DNA of 64,000 nucleotides from an uncultured SAR116 cluster alpha proteobacterium. Lineage in GTDB: Bacteria; Pseudomonadota; Alphaproteobacteria; Puniceispirillales; Marisalimonadaceae. How positions within the stretch are numbered: position 1 is the first letter of the stretch; each line of letters begins with the position of its first letter. The notes beneath the pieces are model-generated. The model saw nothing but the letters and a program-made list of their open reading frames with translations. It was not told the DNA's origin and did not search any database. Both the position numbers and the translations under genes were made by a program. This document shows, piece after piece, positions 7,939-19,454 of this stretch. Location of the stretch: assembly GCA_902619805.1 (NCBI GenBank), contig CACNGC010000003.1, positions 124,001 to 188,000 of the forward strand, given 5' to 3'.

Positions 7939-9057
7939 ATGAATTGGAATAAACAAAACCCATATTTAGCTAAAATCACTTCTAAAAAACTTTTATCTGG
8001 CAAACAGTCAAACAAAGAAGTTTTTCATTATGAAATTTCTCTAGGTGATAGCGGTATTATTTATCAACCTGGAGATAGCTTAGGAATTTTCCCAGTAAAT
8101 AATAATATTTTAGTAAGAGCTATTATAAATAGATTACAAATAAATCCTACATACATACCCAAAGGGTATGATCTTAACATTTATGAGTTACTAGAAAAAA
8201 AATTTGAGATTCTTACACCAACTAAAAGATTAATAAAATTTGTTAACGATAATATTAATCATAAAGAATTAAATTATTCTTTAAATACTAAAAACATAAA
8301 TATATATATGGATTTTAAATATGGGAAAGATGTTTTAGATTTCATGAATTTGGATGAAAGTCTTAAATTTGATGTATTGCATTTTTTAACTCTTTTAAAA
8401 CCACTCCAGCATAGAGCATATTCTATTGCATCAAGTAACTTGATTTTTAAAAACTCAGTGCATTTAACTGTTTCAACTCAACGATGGCAAAGAAAAACAA
8501 GAGATTATGGTGGTGTTTGTTCAACTTTTTTATCTGATAGTTGTGAATTAGGTGATAAAGTAAAAATCTTTTTAATTCCTAATAAATTGTTCAAATTACC
8601 TGATGACCAAAATAAGCCAATAATTATGATTGGTCCTGGTACAGGTGTGGCACCCTTTTTATCTTTTATACAAGAAAGAAAATATTTAAAGAGTAATGGA
8701 AAAAATTGGTTGTTCTTTGGTGCTCAGACCAAGAAAAATGATTTTATATATGAAGATCAAATTTCAAATTTTGTTGAAGAAAAAATTTTGAATAATTTAG
8801 ATACTGCTTTTTCAAGAGATCAGGATAACAAAATTTATGTGCAGGATAAAATATACGAAAGAAGTAATGAATTTTTCCAATGGTTAAAAAATGGAGCAAT
8901 AATATACGTTTGTGGAGATGCTCAAAAAATGGCTAAAGATGTTGAAGTCACAATTATAAAATTAATTTCAAAAGAACTTAAATGTGAAGATAAAAAAGCT
9001 TTAGAATATTTAAAAATGTTAAAAAAAGAAAAAAGATACTTAATAGATGTGTATTAA
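7939..9057 (+). CDS. CysJ-like FAD/NADPH flavoprotein reductase without FMN domain
   Basis: Ferredoxin-NADP reductase-type protein resembling the C-terminal two thirds of sulfite reductase flavoprotein CysJ and cytochrome P450 reductase. It has the FAD-binding HRAYSIASS, the flavin loop GGVCSTFLSD, the NADPH pyrophosphate loop GPGTGVAPF and the C-terminal YVCGDAQKMAKDV. The linker region matches YQPGDSLGIFPVN. The flavodoxin (FMN) domain is absent, so electrons must leave through another partner. The ORF opens with a TTG at 7924 (giving S-C-N-C); the ATG at 7939 is preferred, though neither has a clear ribosome-binding site. No sulfite reductase haem subunit is in the window. Confidence 0.8.
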   Translation: MNWNKQNPYLAKITSKKLLSGKQSNKEVFHYEISLGDSGIIYQPGDSLGIFPVNNNILVRAIINRLQINPTYIPKGYDLNIYELLEKKFEILTPTKRLIKFVNDNINHKELNYSLNTKNINIYMDFKYGKDVLDFMNLDESLKFDVLHFLTLLKPLQHRAYSIASSNLIFKNSVHLTVSTQRWQRKTRDYGGVCSTFLSDSCELGDKVKIFLIPNKLFKLPDDQNKPIIMIGPGTGVAPFLSFIQERKYLKSNGKNWLFFGAQTKKNDFIYEDQISNFVEEKILNNLDTAFSRDQDNKIYVQDKIYERSNEFFQWLKNGAIIYVCGDAQKMAKDVEVTIIKLISKELKCEDKKALEYLKMLKKEKRYLIDVY

Positions 9058-9097
9058 AAATATTATTATAAAATTTAACATAGCATAGAGGTCATTT

Positions 9098-9991
9098 ATG
9101 AAATGGGATAGATTAAGATTATTTAATATTGTTGCCCAAACTCGAAATATCACCGAAGCTTCCTATATCTTGCAAATGAGTCAGTCTGCTTTGAGCAGAC
9201 AAATGAAGTCTCTAGAAAACGAATTAGGTGTTAGGCTCTTTTTAAGAAACTCAGATGGTATTTCTCTGACTAAAGCCGGTATGAGATTATCTTCTTCTGT
9301 TCAAATTTTAGCTTCTGATATAAGCAAGACTCATAATCAACTTCTTGAGGATATGGACGTTCCATCAGGTAGATTGAATGTCACTGCTACAAATGCGTTT
9401 GGGGCTTTATGGGTTGCTCCTAGAATGTCAAAATTCAAAAATTTATTTCCAGAAATTAATGTTGCGCTTAGCCTAAGAGATTCTGAGCCTCGAGTTACCA
9501 ATTTTAACTCTGACATTGAGGTTAGAATGACACCCAGTGTTTCTCAAGACGATATTCAAATTAAATTAGCTGACTGTAGATATAAGATATTTGCATCAAA
9601 TGAATATATTTCTAAAAATGGATATCCAAAAACTAGTAGTGATTTAGATAATCATAAAATAATATCTTATGGAGAAGATGCACAACCCCCCCTTGATAGA
9701 CATCGATTGAATTGGTTATTAACAATTGGAAAAGAAAATAAAAGACCAAGAAAGCCAATTTTAGAGGTTTCTAGTATATATGGAATAGCAAAGGCTACTG
9801 AAGTTGGTATGGGAATAGCCTCATTACCAGATTGGATGGAATTTGAAATGATAGAATTAACAGAAATTTTATCCCAACTTGAAGGACCTAAAATGTCAAT
9901 TTCTTTATGTTTTAATTATGAGTTGAGAAATGATTCTAGAATTAAGGCATTTAAGGATTTTATGATTAAAGAAGCAGAGATAATTAATTAA
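9098..9991 (+). CDS. LysR-family transcriptional regulator
   Basis: LysR-type regulator of 297 residues. An N-terminal winged helix-turn-helix (residues 1-60, with the typical ASYILQMSQSALSRQMKSLE recognition region) is followed by a LysR substrate-binding domain. It lies 40 bases after the CysJ-like reductase on the same strand and before gltB, unlike the usual divergent layout of LysR regulators and targets. Its targets may therefore be elsewhere, or be gltBD across the 160-base spacer. The effector is unknown. Confidence 0.87.
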   Translation: MKWDRLRLFNIVAQTRNITEASYILQMSQSALSRQMKSLENELGVRLFLRNSDGISLTKAGMRLSSSVQILASDISKTHNQLLEDMDVPSGRLNVTATNAFGALWVAPRMSKFKNLFPEINVALSLRDSEPRVTNFNSDIEVRMTPSVSQDDIQIKLADCRYKIFASNEYISKNGYPKTSSDLDNHKIISYGEDAQPPLDRHRLNWLLTIGKENKRPRKPILEVSSIYGIAKATEVGMGIASLPDWMEFEMIELTEILSQLEGPKMSISLCFNYELRNDSRIKAFKDFMIKEAEIIN

Positions 9992-10033
9992 TTTGTTAAT
10001 CAATTTTGTAATGCAATTTATGCATATCTGACA

Positions 10034-10039
10034 TATAAT
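10034..10039 (+). promoter_or_regulatory. Possible -10 box upstream of gltB
   Basis: The 160-base spacer before gltB contains a perfect TATAAT, but no good -35 hexamer lies 16-18 bases upstream. A short inverted repeat (AACCA/TGGTT) sits nearer the gene, around 10113. The spacer is long for this compact genome, so an initiation or control region is plausible. No known riboswitch could be recognised. Confidence 0.25.
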
Positions 10040-10151
10040 GAATAATTTTACAAATATATGTAAATTCTCTATGTTCCACATTCTTCACTAGGGAATAAAT
10101 ATATTAAGCTTTAACCATAGTTGGTTGATTTTATAGATTTACAGGAATTAA

Positions 10152-13100
10152 ATGAGTATTAAAAAATTGAACAAAATGGGGTTTCCTGAAAAATATGGTT
10201 TATATGACTCAGACAACGAACATGAGAATTGTGGTTTTGGTTTTATTGCAAATATTAAAAATGAACCCAAACATGAGATAGTTCATCAAGCCTTGGAGAT
10301 TGTTCATAACCTTGACCATAGAGGTGCTATTGGAGCTGACCCTTTAGCGGGTGATGGCGCTGGTATTTTAATTCAAATACCAAATGACTTTTTTAAAGAA
10401 GAATTTTTAAAAACTGATATTAAACTTCCAGAAATTGGTAATTATGGGGTCGGCATGATTTTCCTGCCTCCAAAAAAAAACAGAGCTAGTTCTGCAATCA
10501 AATCAATTGAAGAAGCAATCAAAAAAGAAGGTCAATCTCTAATTGGATGGAGAGATGTTCCAGTTGATAATTCTGTTTTAGGAGAAACTGTAAAAGATAA
10601 TGCGCCAATCATTAGGCAATTTTTTATTCAAAAAGGAAAAAACACTAAAACTGAAAAAGAATTTCAAAGAAAATTATATGTAATTAGAAAACAAAGCCTT
10701 TTCTTACTTCAAGAAGAACTCCAAGATGATTGCGATGACTTCTATATTGTTTCACTTTCGACGAGAACCATAATATTTAAAGGAATGGTGTTAGCACCAA
10801 ACCTATCAAAGTTTTACATTGATTTTCAAAATAAGAATTTCAAAACCGCTATAGCTCTTTTCCATCAGAGGTTTTCAACTAACACATTTCCTTCTTGGCG
10901 ACTGGCCCAACCTTTTAGATATTTATGTCATAATGGTGAGATTAACACTGTCAAAGGAAATACAAATTGGATGAACTCAAGACGATACAGCATGTATTCT
11001 GAACTTTTAGGAGATGATCTAAAGAAATTATGGCCAGTTATAGAAAAATCACCATCAGACTCAGCAACATTTGATAATGCTTTAGAACTTCTTGTAATGG
11101 GTGGTTATTCACTACCTCATGCAATGATGCTGATGATACCTGAAGCTTGGAAAGATAACTCATTAATGGATCCAAAAAGATCTTCATTTTATGAATATTA
11201 CTCTGCATTAATGGAGCCATGGGATGGACCAGCTGCAATGGCTTTTACCGATGGTGTTCAAGTTGCTGCTACTTTAGATCGAAATGGTTTAAGACCAGCT
11301 AGGTATGTCGTAACTGATGATGATTTAGTTATAATGTCGTCAGAAGTAGGGGTTCTTAGAGATATTCCTGAACATAAGATTATTCAAAAATGGCGTTTAC
11401 AACCTGGAAAAATGCTTCTTGTTGATTTAAATGAAAAAAGAATAATTTCAGATGAAGAGCTTAAGGACGACTTAGTTAATTTATATTCTTATGACAATTG
11501 GGTTAAAAATTCAAAAGTTAACATTAAATCAATTGATTTTAATACTAATAAAACATTGCCAGAGGATAGTGTATTATTAGATCTACAGCAAGCATTTGGA
11601 TATAACAAAGAAGATCTTAAATTCTTTCTTGAGCCAATGATTTTAGATGGGCAAGATCCAATAGGATCAATGGGAAGAGACATACCCTTAGCAGCGCTAT
11701 CAGATAAAAACAGGCTTTTATATGACTATTTTTTTCAAAATTTTGCTCAGGTAACAAACCCTCCTATAGATCCTATTCGAGAAGAGTTGGTAATGTCTTT
11801 GATGAATTTCATAGGACCAAGGCCAAATTTGCTTGATCCTAAATCAGGTAAAAACCAAAAGTTAATTGAAGTTGATCATCCGATATTAGATAATTTAGAT
11901 ATAGAAAAGATTAGAAATATAGATAAATTTACTTCTAATAAGTTAAGGTCCTTTACTTTAAGTATTTGTTATAATAAAAAAGAAAATCCTAATTTAGAAA
12001 TTGAAAATTTTTTACAAAGCATTTGTGATGAAGCTGAAAGTGTTATAAATAGCAATGCATGTAATATAATTATCTTATCAGACAGAGAAGTTGATCAAAA
12101 CAATATTGCAATTCCTGCATTACTTGCTACGAGCTCAGTACATCACCATTTAATAAAAAAAGGTTTAAGAACAAAAGTAGGATTAATAATAGAAACTGGA
12201 GAAGCAAGAAGGGTTCATGACCTATGTCTTCTTGCAGGTTATGGAGCAGAAGCAATAAACCCATACTTAGCTTTCTACACCTTATCAAACATAGTAAAAA
12301 ATCATAATCAGGAAATTGAAGAAAAAGAAGCTTACATAAAATACATCAAAGCGGTAACAAAAGGCATGCTTAAAGTAATGTCTAAAATGGGTATTTCTAC
12401 ATATCAATCTTATTCTGGTGCTCAAATTTTTGATGCAGTAGGTCTTTCTTCTAATCTTGTTGATAAATACTTTTGTGGCACGTCATCAAAAGTTGAAGGT
12501 ATTGACTTAGAAGAAATTCAAATAGAAACAGAGAACAGACATGAATTAGCTTATGGTGATTCTCCAATATTATCTAATGATCTTGATGTTGGTGGTGATT
12601 TAAGCTTTAGAATTCGCGGTGAAGAACATGTTTGGACTCCTGAAACAATTGGAATGCTTCAACATTCAGTTAGAAGTGCTAATTATGATACTTTCAAAAA
12701 ATACTCAAAGAAAATTAACGACCATTCAATTAAATTAAAAAATTTAAGAGGTTTATTTAATTTTACAAATAAATCAAAACCTATAAATATTGAAGAGGTA
12801 GAACCTACATCTGAAATAGTTAAAAGATTTGCTACAGGTGCTATGTCACTTGGATCAATATCCACAGAAGCTCACACAACTTTAGCAATTGCAATGAACC
12901 GTCTTGGAGGAAGATCTAATACAGGAGAGGGTGGAGAAGAGACATCAAGATTTGTTCCTCTCGCTAATGGTGATTCTATGAACTCCAGAATAAAACAAGT
13001 TGCTTCCGGAAGATTTGGAGTTACCACTGAATATTTATCAAACGCTACTGACATCCAGATAAAAATGGCACAAGGTGCCAAGCCAGGTGAAGGTGGACAG

Positions 13101-14789
13101 CTTCCAGGTGGAAAAGTTGATGAATTTATTGCTAAAATTAGACATTCAACTCCAGGTGTTGGTTTAATATCACCACCACCTCATCACGATATTTATTCAA
13201 TTGAAGATTTAGCTCAACTTATACATGATCTTAAAAATGTTAATCCAAAAGCTAGAGTTTCTGTAAAACTGGTATCTGAGTTTGGTGTTGGAACCGTCGC
13301 TGCTGGAGTTAGTAAGGCTTATGCTGATCACGTAACTATTTCAGGAAATGATGGTGGTACTGGAGCAAGTCCAATTACATCATTGTTAAATGCTGGTGGT
13401 CCTTGGGAGACTGGTTTGGCTGAAACTCATCAAACACTTGTCATGAATGGATTAAGAGAAAGAATAGCTGTTCAAGTTGATGGAGGGTTAAGAACTGGAA
13501 GAGATGTTGTAATTGGAGCAATTTTGGGTGCTGATGAATTTGGGTTTGCAACTGCCGCTCTTATTTCTGAAGGTTGTATAATGATGAGAAAATGTCATTT
13601 AAATACTTGTCCTGTAGGTGTTGCTACACAAGATCCAGAACTTAGAAAAAATTTTACTGGAACACCCGACCATGTTGTTAACTTTTTTGTTTTCATTGCT
13701 AATGAAGTAAGAGAAATAATGGCAGAGCTAGGTATTAGGAAGTTTAACGATTTAATTGGAAGAAGAGATCTTATTGATTTTAATGGAGCAGAAGAGCATT
13801 GGAAAGCTCACGGACTGGATTTAAGAAAACTTATTGTAAGTTTGGAAAAAGAAAAAGATGAGACTTTTTATAATTCAAAAGAGCAAAACCATAGGTTAGA
13901 ACTTGCTCTTGATAATGAATTAATTTCAAAATCAAAAAAAGCTATCTCAGATAAAATAAAAGTAAATATTTCTTCAAAAATTGTAAATACTAATAGAACT
14001 GTTGGTGGAATGTTGTCTGGGGTTATAGCAAAAAAATACGGTCATAATGGATTGCCCAAGGATACAATTAATGTTGATTTTACAGGCAACGCTGGCCAAA
14101 GTTTTGGAGCTTGGTTATCAAAAGGTGTTAATTTTGACTTAAAGGGTGATGCTAACGATTATGTAGGTAAAGGACTGTCAGGTGGTAGAATATCTGTGAG
14201 TCCTCATGAAACAAGTAAAATTATTCCTGAAAATAATATAATTGCTGGAAATACCCTTTTATACGGTGCAATCTCTGGAGAATGTTATCTAAGAGGAGTT
14301 GTAGGAGAACGTTTTGCAGTCAGAAACTCAGGTGCTACGGCTGTTGTCGAAGGTTGTGGTGATCACGGATGTGAATATATGACTGGTGGTGTTGTTATTA
14401 TAATTGGAAAAACAGGTAGGAATTTTGCAGCAGGAATGTCTGGTGGTATAGCCTATATTTTAGATGAAGATGGTACATTTCATAATAAGTGCAATAAAAC
14501 TATGGTAGAGTTAGAGAAAATACAGAGTTTAAAAAACCTGGATACTCCCTCAGCAAAAGATATTGATAATGATTTACTTGATTTTGATGAAGCACGATTA
14601 AAATTAATAATTCAAAGACATTTAAAATATACTAAAAGTGAAAAAGCTAGATTAATATTAGATGATTGGAGTAAATATCTTAATCTTTTTTATAAAATAA
14701 CTCCTTTCGACTTTAAGAGAGCTTTAAACGAAAGAAAACAAAAACTTAAAGAAGATAATAAAGTACCGAATAGAATTGCTGGAGAATAA
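10152..14789 (+). CDS. gltB: Glutamate synthase large subunit GltB
   Basis: Large subunit of NADPH-dependent glutamate synthase, which makes two glutamates from glutamine and 2-oxoglutarate; the core of ammonium assimilation together with glutamine synthetase. The 1545-residue length fits the bacterial alpha subunit. Cys27 in ENCGFG is the Ntn-type glutaminase nucleophile, exposed after removal of a short propeptide. The central and FMN domains follow ([18 protein letters not shown]), then the 3Fe-4S cysteines in [11 protein letters not shown], and the C-terminal beta-helix with its repeated GG turns. gltD follows after one base. Confidence 0.98.
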   Translation: MSIKKLNKMGFPEKYGLYDSDNEHENCGFGFIANIKNEPKHEIVHQALEIVHNLDHRGAIGADPLAGDGAGILIQIPNDFFKEEFLKTDIKLPEIGNYGVGMIFLPPKKNRASSAIKSIEEAIKKEGQSLIGWRDVPVDNSVLGETVKDNAPIIRQFFIQKGKNTKTEKEFQRKLYVIRKQSLFLLQEELQDDCDDFYIVSLSTRTIIFKGMVLAPNLSKFYIDFQNKNFKTAIALFHQRFSTNTFPSWRLAQPFRYLCHNGEINTVKGNTNWMNSRRYSMYSELLGDDLKKLWPVIEKSPSDSATFDNALELLVMGGYSLPHAMMLMIPEAWKDNSLMDPKRSSFYEYYSALMEPWDGPAAMAFTDGVQVAATLDRNGLRPARYVVTDDDLVIMSSEVGVLRDIPEHKIIQKWRLQPGKMLLVDLNEKRIISDEELKDDLVNLYSYDNWVKNSKVNIKSIDFNTNKTLPEDSVLLDLQQAFGYNKEDLKFFLEPMILDGQDPIGSMGRDIPLAALSDKNRLLYDYFFQNFAQVTNPPIDPIREELVMSLMNFIGPRPNLLDPKSGKNQKLIEVDHPILDNLDIEKIRNIDKFTSNKLRSFTLSICYNKKENPNLEIENFLQSICDEAESVINSNACNIIILSDREVDQNNIAIPALLATSSVHHHLIKKGLRTKVGLIIETGEARRVHDLCLLAGYGAEAINPYLAFYTLSNIVKNHNQEIEEKEAYIKYIKAVTKGMLKVMSKMGISTYQSYSGAQIFDAVGLSSNLVDKYFCGTSSKVEGIDLEEIQIETENRHELAYGDSPILSNDLDVGGDLSFRIRGEEHVWTPETIGMLQHSVRSANYDTFKKYSKKINDHSIKLKNLRGLFNFTNKSKPINIEEVEPTSEIVKRFATGAMSLGSISTEAHTTLAIAMNRLGGRSNTGEGGEETSRFVPLANGDSMNSRIKQVASGRFGVTTEYLSNATDIQIKMAQGAKPGEGGQLPGGKVDEFIAKIRHSTPGVGLISPPPHHDIYSIEDLAQLIHDLKNVNPKARVSVKLVSEFGVGTVAAGVSKAYADHVTISGNDGGTGASPITSLLNAGGPWETGLAETHQTLVMNGLRERIAVQVDGGLRTGRDVVIGAILGADEFGFATAALISEGCIMMRKCHLNTCPVGVATQDPELRKNFTGTPDHVVNFFVFIANEVREIMAELGIRKFNDLIGRRDLIDFNGAEEHWKAHGLDLRKLIVSLEKEKDETFYNSKEQNHRLELALDNELISKSKKAISDKIKVNISSKIVNTNRTVGGMLSGVIAKKYGHNGLPKDTINVDFTGNAGQSFGAWLSKGVNFDLKGDANDYVGKGLSGGRISVSPHETSKIIPENNIIAGNTLLYGAISGECYLRGVVGERFAVRNSGATAVVEGCGDHGCEYMTGGVVIIIGKTGRNFAAGMSGGIAYILDEDGTFHNKCNKTMVELEKIQSLKNLDTPSAKDIDNDLLDFDEARLKLIIQRHLKYTKSEKARLILDDWSKYLNLFYKITPFDFKRALNERKQKLKEDNKVPNRIAGE

Positions 14790-14790
14790 T

Positions 14791-16233
14791 ATGGGTAAAG
14801 TTACTGGATTTATGGAGTTAGACCGAGTTGAAAGAGATTATGAACCGGTTAAGGATAGAATAAAACATTTTAAAGAATTCCTAGTTCCTCTAGATGAAAA
14901 AAAAGTTTCAGAACAAGGAGCTAGATGCATGGATTGTGGAATCCCTTATTGTCATCAAGGTTGTCCTGTTAATAACCTAATTCCTGATTGGAATGATTTG
15001 ATTTATAATAATAGATGGAAAGAAGCTCTTGATTTACTTCAATCAACGAATAATTTTCCTGAATTTACTGGTAGAATTTGTCCAGCACCATGTGAAGCAT
15101 CATGTACTTTGAATATTACAGATAATCCGGTAGCAATTAAAACAATTGAATGCTCTATTGTAGATAAAGGGTGGGAAGAAGGTTGGATTAAACCAGTCAT
15201 TAGTAGTAAAAAAACTGGCAAGAAAGTTGCTGTTATTGGTTCTGGGCCTTCTGGTTTGGCATGTGCTCAGCAACTAGCTAGAGCAGGTCATTCTGTGGTC
15301 GTGTTTGAAAAAAATTCAAGAATAGGCGGTCTTCTTAGAATTGGTATACCTGATTTCAAAATGGAAAAACATCTTATTGATAGAAGAATGTCTCAAATGG
15401 AGGCTGAAGGTGTTGATTTTAGAGTTAATTCTTACATTGGTAAAGATATAAAAATAGAAGAATTAAACAAGGATTTTGATGCAATTGCTTTTTGTGGAGG
15501 ATCAGAAAATCCAAGAGATTTACCTGTTAAGGGTAGAGAGCTTAAGGGTATTTATTTTGCTATGGAATTCCTCTCCCAACAAAATGATAGAGTGGCAGGT
15601 AATAAAATAGATCCAAAAGTTGAAATCTCAGCAAGGGGAAAGAATGTTCTTGTAATTGGTGGTGGAGATACTGGATCTGATTGTGTTGGTACCTCTAATC
15701 GTCAAGGGGCTAAATCAGTGACTCAACTCGAGTTACTAGATCAACCACCTGAAAAAGAAAATAAAGCACTTACCTGGCCTAATTGGCCTCTAAAACTTAG
15801 AACCTCAACGTCTCATCAAGAAGGTTGCGATAGAAATTGGTCTGTTTTAACAAAATCATTTGACGGTCATGACGGAAAAGTTAACAAACTAAATTGCGTT
15901 AAAGTTGAATGGTCAAAAGATGATAATAGAAAAATGAAAATGAATGAGGTTACAGGTACTGAATTTTCTTTTGAAGCAGATCTTGTGTTACTTGCGATGG
16001 GTTTTGTGCATCCAATTCATGAAGGTTTAATAAACAGTTTAGGGGTTAACCTTACGCCAGCTGGTAATTTAGATGCAAATGACACAGAATATAAAACATC
16101 TATTGATAAATTTTTTGCTGCTGGCGATTCAAGACGTGGTCAATCATTAGTTGTTTGGGCAATAAGAGAAGGTAGACAATGTGCAAGGTCTATTGATAAG
16201 TTTTTAATGGGAAAATCTGAACTACCGAACTAG
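14791..16233 (+). CDS. gltD: Glutamate synthase small subunit GltD
   Basis: Small subunit that takes electrons from NADPH through FAD and 4Fe-4S clusters and passes them to GltB. N-terminal cysteines in [14 protein letters not shown] and CPAPCEASC form the cluster-binding region. The FAD motif is [10 protein letters not shown], the NADPH motif [11 protein letters not shown], and the C-terminal FAD contact is [16 protein letters not shown]. The track start at 14776 lies inside gltB. The ATG at 14791, one base after the gltB stop with GGAG seven bases upstream, is preferred and gives 480 residues. Confidence 0.97.
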   Translation: MGKVTGFMELDRVERDYEPVKDRIKHFKEFLVPLDEKKVSEQGARCMDCGIPYCHQGCPVNNLIPDWNDLIYNNRWKEALDLLQSTNNFPEFTGRICPAPCEASCTLNITDNPVAIKTIECSIVDKGWEEGWIKPVISSKKTGKKVAVIGSGPSGLACAQQLARAGHSVVVFEKNSRIGGLLRIGIPDFKMEKHLIDRRMSQMEAEGVDFRVNSYIGKDIKIEELNKDFDAIAFCGGSENPRDLPVKGRELKGIYFAMEFLSQQNDRVAGNKIDPKVEISARGKNVLVIGGGDTGSDCVGTSNRQGAKSVTQLELLDQPPEKENKALTWPNWPLKLRTSTSHQEGCDRNWSVLTKSFDGHDGKVNKLNCVKVEWSKDDNRKMKMNEVTGTEFSFEADLVLLAMGFVHPIHEGLINSLGVNLTPAGNLDANDTEYKTSIDKFFAAGDSRRGQSLVVWAIREGRQCARSIDKFLMGKSELPN

Positions 16234-16303
16234 GCAGATTTTTTAATTTTATTAAAATATTAAAACCTAATTTACATTATTTTAAATTGAAATGTGAATT
16301 TAA

Positions 16304-16822
16304 ATGGATCATAAGATTATTGTTAGAGAAAAAAAAGAAATAGATAATGACCAAGTTGAATATATTTTAAATAAAAATTTTGGTGAAAACAGACATCAAA
16401 GAACTGTATATTTATATCGCAAAAAATCGCCTATTAAAGGTTTGTCACTTGTATCTTGTTTAAATGAAGATCACAAAACTGTAATTGGTACCATTACTTT
16501 TTACAGAACATTAGTTAGCAATATTAATTGCATACTTCTTGGCCCTTTAGCAGTTAGTGACGTTTTTCAAGGAAAAGGTTTTGGTAAAATACTAGTAAGA
16601 AAAGGATTAGAAATTGCTAAGCTAAAAAATGAAACTATATGTTTTGTTTCAGGTAAATATAACTATTACAAAGAATTTGATTTTTTAAAATTAAGTAGTA
16701 AAAATCTAATTATTAACGCACTAGGTAACCTAACATATGGAGAGCTTCTAGTTAAAGAACTAAAAAAAGACTGTATAAACTTATTACCTCTAAAATCACA
16801 ACTTCTTCCTGAAAAACAATAA
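16304..16822 (+). CDS. GNAT-family N-acetyltransferase
   Basis: Predicted acetyltransferase of the YhbS-like GNAT group, 172 residues. The acetyl-CoA pyrophosphate loop is visible as QGKGFG inside VSDVFQGKGFGKILVRKGLE, preceded by the beta-4 strand ILLGPLAV. The acceptor (small molecule, peptide or protein N-terminus) cannot be predicted. Its stop overlaps the start of the GST gene by one base (TAATG), so the two are probably cotranscribed. Confidence 0.82.
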   Translation: MDHKIIVREKKEIDNDQVEYILNKNFGENRHQRTVYLYRKKSPIKGLSLVSCLNEDHKTVIGTITFYRTLVSNINCILLGPLAVSDVFQGKGFGKILVRKGLEIAKLKNETICFVSGKYNYYKEFDFLKLSSKNLIINALGNLTYGELLVKELKKDCINLLPLKSQLLPEKQ

Positions 16823-17490
16823 TGATTACTCTTCATCACTATTACTTATGTTCATCTTCAAGATATATTAGGCTTATTTTGGAAGAACATAAAATCTCAT
16901 ATCAGATTCAGCTAGAAAATTATTGGAAACCACAAAAGGATTTTCTACAGCTTAATCCAGCTGGTCATTTGCCAGTTTTAATTAATGAAGAAAATTTTCC
17001 ATTTATTGGAGCAAATGCTTGTGTTGAATATATCATGGATCTTAAATCAAGACCTGATTTATTTGTCGATGATTACAGAGAGAAAGCTGAAATAAATAGG
17101 TTAGTCCATTGGTTTGATGTAGTTTTTAAAAAAGAAGTTTTTGATCCAATTATTTATGAAAAGGTATTTTCAAGAATTGTAGATAACATAACTCCGAACA
17201 GTGAAAATATAAGAGCAGCACTTAACAATTTGGATTTTCACATTCAATATTTGAATTATTTACTAAATAATAAAAAGTATTTTATCAAAGATGAGATAAC
17301 CTCTTTAGACTTTTTAGCTGGAGCTAATTTCTCTATTTTGGATTATTTAGGTTTATTAAATTTGAATAGTTATGAGAACATAAGAGAATGGTATTTTAAA
17401 ATTAAGTCAAGACCTTCATTTAAAACATTGTTAAAAGATCAAATAGTTGGACTTAACCCTCATGAAAACTATAAAAATATTGATGTTTAA
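16822..17490 (+). CDS. Glutathione S-transferase family protein
   Basis: Cytosolic GST-fold protein of 222 residues. The N-terminal thioredoxin-like domain has SSSRYIRLILEEH in the glutathione-activating region and the cis-proline segment GHLPVLI. A helical C-terminal domain has the capping motif TSLDFLAGANFSI. It could serve detoxification or a dedicated thioether or isomerase step; sequence alone does not decide. It overlaps the upstream acetyltransferase by one base and its stop directly abuts the convergent hydrolase stop. Confidence 0.85.
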   Translation: MITLHHYYLCSSSRYIRLILEEHKISYQIQLENYWKPQKDFLQLNPAGHLPVLINEENFPFIGANACVEYIMDLKSRPDLFVDDYREKAEINRLVHWFDVVFKKEVFDPIIYEKVFSRIVDNITPNSENIRAALNNLDFHIQYLNYLLNNKKYFIKDEITSLDFLAGANFSILDYLGLLNLNSYENIREWYFKIKSRPSFKTLLKDQIVGLNPHENYKNIDV

Positions 17491-18237
17491 TTATATTTTT
17501 GTTTTTATTTCTTCAATAATATTTGTGATATTTTTAAGTTGGTCTGTCTCAGATAACCTATGGCCAGCGTTCTTGTCTAATAGTAGTTTGATATCTTTAG
17601 TTCCTTTAAATGTTTTGATTATTTTTATACTCAAATCATATGGTACGGCATCATCAGCCATACCATGGTATAAGTAGACAGGACCATTAAAATATATGCT
17701 CTCTAATAAAGTAAGGTTTTTAAAACTATCTTTTATTAATTTATATGAAAAATCATTTTTTGATCCATCTTCATATTTTATACTTGTCTTTCTGTTTTTT
17801 ACTAATTTTCTTTTTTCATTCCCTGTCATTTCATCCCAAATCAAAAGTTTAGGAAAATCTGGAGCAGGAGCTAAACCTACAATTGCAGCAATTTTTTGAG
17901 GAATTCGTTTTACTAACATCAGCATAATCCAAGCGCCCATTGATGATCCAACTAAAATCTGTTTGTCTTTAGTAAGTTTGTTAATTAAATACTCAGCATC
18001 CTGATACCAATCAGAAAAACATGTTTTATCAATTGATCCTGATGATTGACCATGACCTGAATAATCAAACCTTAAAAAGCTATGATTATTCTCTTCTGCC
18101 CATTTTTCTAAATATAATGCTTTTTTACCTTGCATATCTGAGTTAAAACCACTTAAGAATACAATACCTTCTTTTTTCCCTGTTAATTGGTTATATGCTA
18201 TTGTGTTATTATCTAATCTATTAATAAATTTGGTCAT
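17491..18237 (-). CDS. Alpha/beta hydrolase
   Basis: Alpha/beta-hydrolase-fold esterase or thioesterase-like protein of 248 residues. The nucleophile elbow is GSSMG with Ser99. The preceding strand has FDYSGHGQSSG, and the candidate acid and His lie in MADDAVP and AGHRLSE, completing the triad. No signal peptide is seen, so it should be cytoplasmic. It resembles the uncharacterised serine aminopeptidase-like / palmitoyl-protein-thioesterase-like (ABHD10) group often found in marine alphaproteobacteria; the substrate is unknown. It is divergent from the glycosyltransferase gene, with about 30 bases between starts. Confidence 0.83.
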   Translation of the reverse strand: MTKFINRLDNNTIAYNQLTGKKEGIVFLSGFNSDMQGKKALYLEKWAEENNHSFLRFDYSGHGQSSGSIDKTCFSDWYQDAEYLINKLTKDKQILVGSSMGAWIMLMLVKRIPQKIAAIVGLAPAPDFPKLLIWDEMTGNEKRKLVKNRKTSIKYEDGSKNDFSYKLIKDSFKNLTLLESIYFNGPVYLYHGMADDAVPYDLSIKIIKTFKGTKDIKLLLDKNAGHRLSETDQLKNITNIIEEIKTKI

Positions 18238-18267
18238 TTATAAATCCGTTTAATTAAGGTTAATAAA

Positions 18268-19419
18268 ATGAATAAGAAAAAATATACTATAGCTCAGATT
18301 TTACCAGCGTTAAATACTGGGGGTGTAGAAAGAGGAGTTGTAGAAATTTCTAAAGCATTAGTAGAAAATAATTTTAGATCAATTGTTATTTCTTCTGGAG
18401 GTCATATGGTTTCTCAAATAATTAGAAATGGTGGAACCCATCATGAACTTGATGTAGCTACAAAAAACCCATTAAAATGGCCTAAAATTAGGAGTGAGCT
18501 AAAGAGAATTTTAGAAAGTGAAAATGTAGATCTAATTCATTTCTGTTCTCGAGCACCTGCATGGATTGGTGTGCCACTTGGAGAAATATTAGATATCCCA
18601 ATTATTACTTCAGTGCACATGAGGTTTAGAAAATCTAATGTATTTAAAAAATACTATAATAGTATTTTAACTAAAGGTAATACAATAATTGCTATTTCAA
18701 AGCACATTGAAGAAAGTATAAAAACTTATTTTCCAAAAGTAAGTGGTAAAATTAAAATTATTCACAGAGGTGTTGATTTAGATCTATTTGATCTAAACAA
18801 AATAAATCCTGCTAGAATAATAGCTCAATCAAAGCATTTAAATTTAAAAGATAATGTTCCTGTAATAATTATGGCAGCAAGACCGGCAATGTGGAAAGGT
18901 TATCAAATTCTTATAAAAGCACTATCGAAAGTTAAAGAAGATTTTCAATGTGTTTTAATTGGAGCAGGTGATGGAAACAAAAAATTTCAAAAGATTTTAA
19001 TAAATAAAATTATCCAATCAAAGTTAGAAACTAAAATAAGACTTATTAACTCTTCCAGAGATATACAAGCTGCAATGATTTTAGGTGACTTAATTATAAT
19101 GCCATCATTAACTCCGGAACCCTTTGGAAGAATAGTTTTAGAAGCTCAAGCTTTAGGTAAAATACCAATTGCTTTTGACCATGGTGGAGCTTCAGAAACT
19201 ATAATTGATGGAAAAACTGGATTTTTAGCAGAGCCCTTAAAAGTAACTAGTCTGTCGGAAAAAATATCATTTGCTTTATCTTTAAAGCCACAAAAGAGAG
19301 AAAAGATAGGTGAATTTGCCAAAAAATTTGTATCTAAAAATTTTAACCATAATAAGATGTGTAATTTAACTTTATCATTATACAAACAAGCTATTGCAGA
19401 ATATAGAATAAACAGTTAG
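18268..19419 (+). CDS. Glycosyltransferase family 4 protein
   Basis: GT-B fold, retaining glycosyltransferase (group 1) of 383 residues. The N-terminal acceptor domain opens with QILPALNTGGVERGVVEIS, the glycine-rich loop common in surface-polysaccharide transferases. The C-terminal nucleotide-sugar domain has the E-x7-E motif in PEPFGRIVLEAQALG, followed by GGASETI. A role in lipopolysaccharide core or capsule assembly is likely, but the donor sugar cannot be read from sequence. It is followed by thrS. Confidence 0.88.
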   Translation: MNKKKYTIAQILPALNTGGVERGVVEISKALVENNFRSIVISSGGHMVSQIIRNGGTHHELDVATKNPLKWPKIRSELKRILESENVDLIHFCSRAPAWIGVPLGEILDIPIITSVHMRFRKSNVFKKYYNSILTKGNTIIAISKHIEESIKTYFPKVSGKIKIIHRGVDLDLFDLNKINPARIIAQSKHLNLKDNVPVIIMAARPAMWKGYQILIKALSKVKEDFQCVLIGAGDGNKKFQKILINKIIQSKLETKIRLINSSRDIQAAMILGDLIIMPSLTPEPFGRIVLEAQALGKIPIAFDHGGASETIIDGKTGFLAEPLKVTSLSEKISFALSLKPQKREKIGEFAKKFVSKNFNHNKMCNLTLSLYKQAIAEYRINS

Positions 19420-19454
19420 TGATATATTAGAGTTTTAAATTAAAATTAAAAAAA

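Noticed and set aside
9992-10151. Riboswitch or glnA-type RNA upstream of gltB
   Set aside because: The spacer has a TATAAT and a short inverted repeat, but I could not match it to any known conserved RNA.
16234-16303. Terminator after gltD (TTTTAAT/ATTAAAA repeat)
   Set aside because: Only A/T pairs; such repeats are frequent by chance in this base composition.
17447-17677. 76-residue plus-strand hydrophobic ORF
   Set aside because: It overlaps the end of the GST gene and is antisense to the alpha/beta hydrolase, which has a complete catalytic triad.
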